This document shows, in pieces, positions 5,770 to 5,797 of a DNA stretch of 5,797 nt (positions within the stretch are counted from its first letter, which is position 1; each line of letters starts with the position of its first letter). A program made the translations under genes and the position numbers. Location of the stretch: positions 1 to 5,797 of the forward strand of contig CAAECP010000150.1 in the NCBI GenBank assembly GCA_900754385.1. Reading direction: 5' to 3'. This stretch comes from an uncultured Collinsella sp. (GTDB lineage: Bacteria > Actinomycetota > Coriobacteriia > Coriobacteriales > Coriobacteriaceae). The notes under the pieces were generated by a model that did not search any database, was not told where the DNA came from, and was given only the letters and a program-made list of their open reading frames with translations.

Positions 5770-5794
5770 GTAAACCTCCTGTAAACACTTGACC
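5770..5794 (+). promoter_or_regulatory. 11-bp-period direct repeat next to a -35-like box, rightward
   Basis: GTAAACC (5770-5776) and GTAAACA (5781-5787) are repeated at exactly 11 bp, followed by TTGACC (5789-5794), a good -35 match for a rightward promoter whose -10 would fall just beyond the window. A tandem site abutting the -35 is the usual arrangement for OmpR/PhoB-family activators. The pattern resembles GTAAGGC/GTAAGCC upstream of the ABC operon. The -10 and the gene cannot be seen. Confidence 0.4.
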
Positions 5795-5797
5795 TGC

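Noticed and set aside
5775..5780. AGGAGG on the minus strand, resembling a ribosome binding site
   Set aside because: The base triplet at start-codon distance is ATC, and no valid leftward frame follows. The hexamer arises from the spacer and flanks of the GTAAAC direct repeat.
5650..5796. Minus-strand frame open from the right edge, ending 17 bp before the luxR-type gene
   Set aside because: Its 48 codons include ATA, CTA and TTA, unlike the neighbouring genes, and it overlaps the symmetric regulatory motifs. It is more likely chance openness in non-coding DNA, although the edge prevents certainty.

Overview
The window looks like chromosomal DNA from a GC-rich actinobacterium, most likely a gut member of the Coriobacteriia (Collinsella-like). 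That placement is an inference. It rests on G/C-ending codons, good Shine-Dalgarno sites, a TTG start, and a membrane-anchored LuxR-type regulator of the kind abundant in this class. No rRNA, tRNA, CRISPR array or transposase gene was found.

Layout from left to right. Positions 1-190 hold no gene I can support. Positions 191-1180 (minus strand) encode a 329-residue protein fusing an N-terminal MutT-like Nudix hydrolase to a C-terminal Vsr-type very-short-patch-repair endonuclease through a basic, proline-rich linker. A 148-bp divergent intergenic region with several dyads and direct repeats separates it from a two-gene rightward operon. That operon encodes a BceA-type ABC ATPase (1329-2114) and, overlapping it by 11 nt, a 10-TM BceB/FtsX-type permease with a large extracellular domain (2104-4341). 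It ends at a strong intrinsic terminator (4380-4419). Positions 4420-4630 carry no gene but contain a roughly 121-bp element bounded by long inverted repeats. A leftward 7-TM LuxR-family regulator (4668-5633) follows, with its own intrinsic terminator immediately after its stop codon. The right end (5634-5797) is regulatory-looking DNA with tandem GGG-N10-CCC motifs and an 11-bp-period direct repeat next to a possible -35 box.

How the genes may work together. The two ABC genes almost certainly form one complex. Relatives detoxify or sense cell-wall-active peptide antibiotics, usually under a BceRS-type two-component system, but no such system lies in this window. The same heptad-like repeat (GTAARNC, 11-bp period) appears upstream of the ABC operon and at the right edge. 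This suggests, without proving, that an OmpR-family response regulator encoded elsewhere controls both. The Nudix-Vsr fusion is a separate DNA-maintenance function. It joins nucleotide-pool sanitation to mismatch nicking in one polypeptide and is the most unusual coding feature here. The LuxR protein is probably a one-component membrane sensor whose target is unknown.
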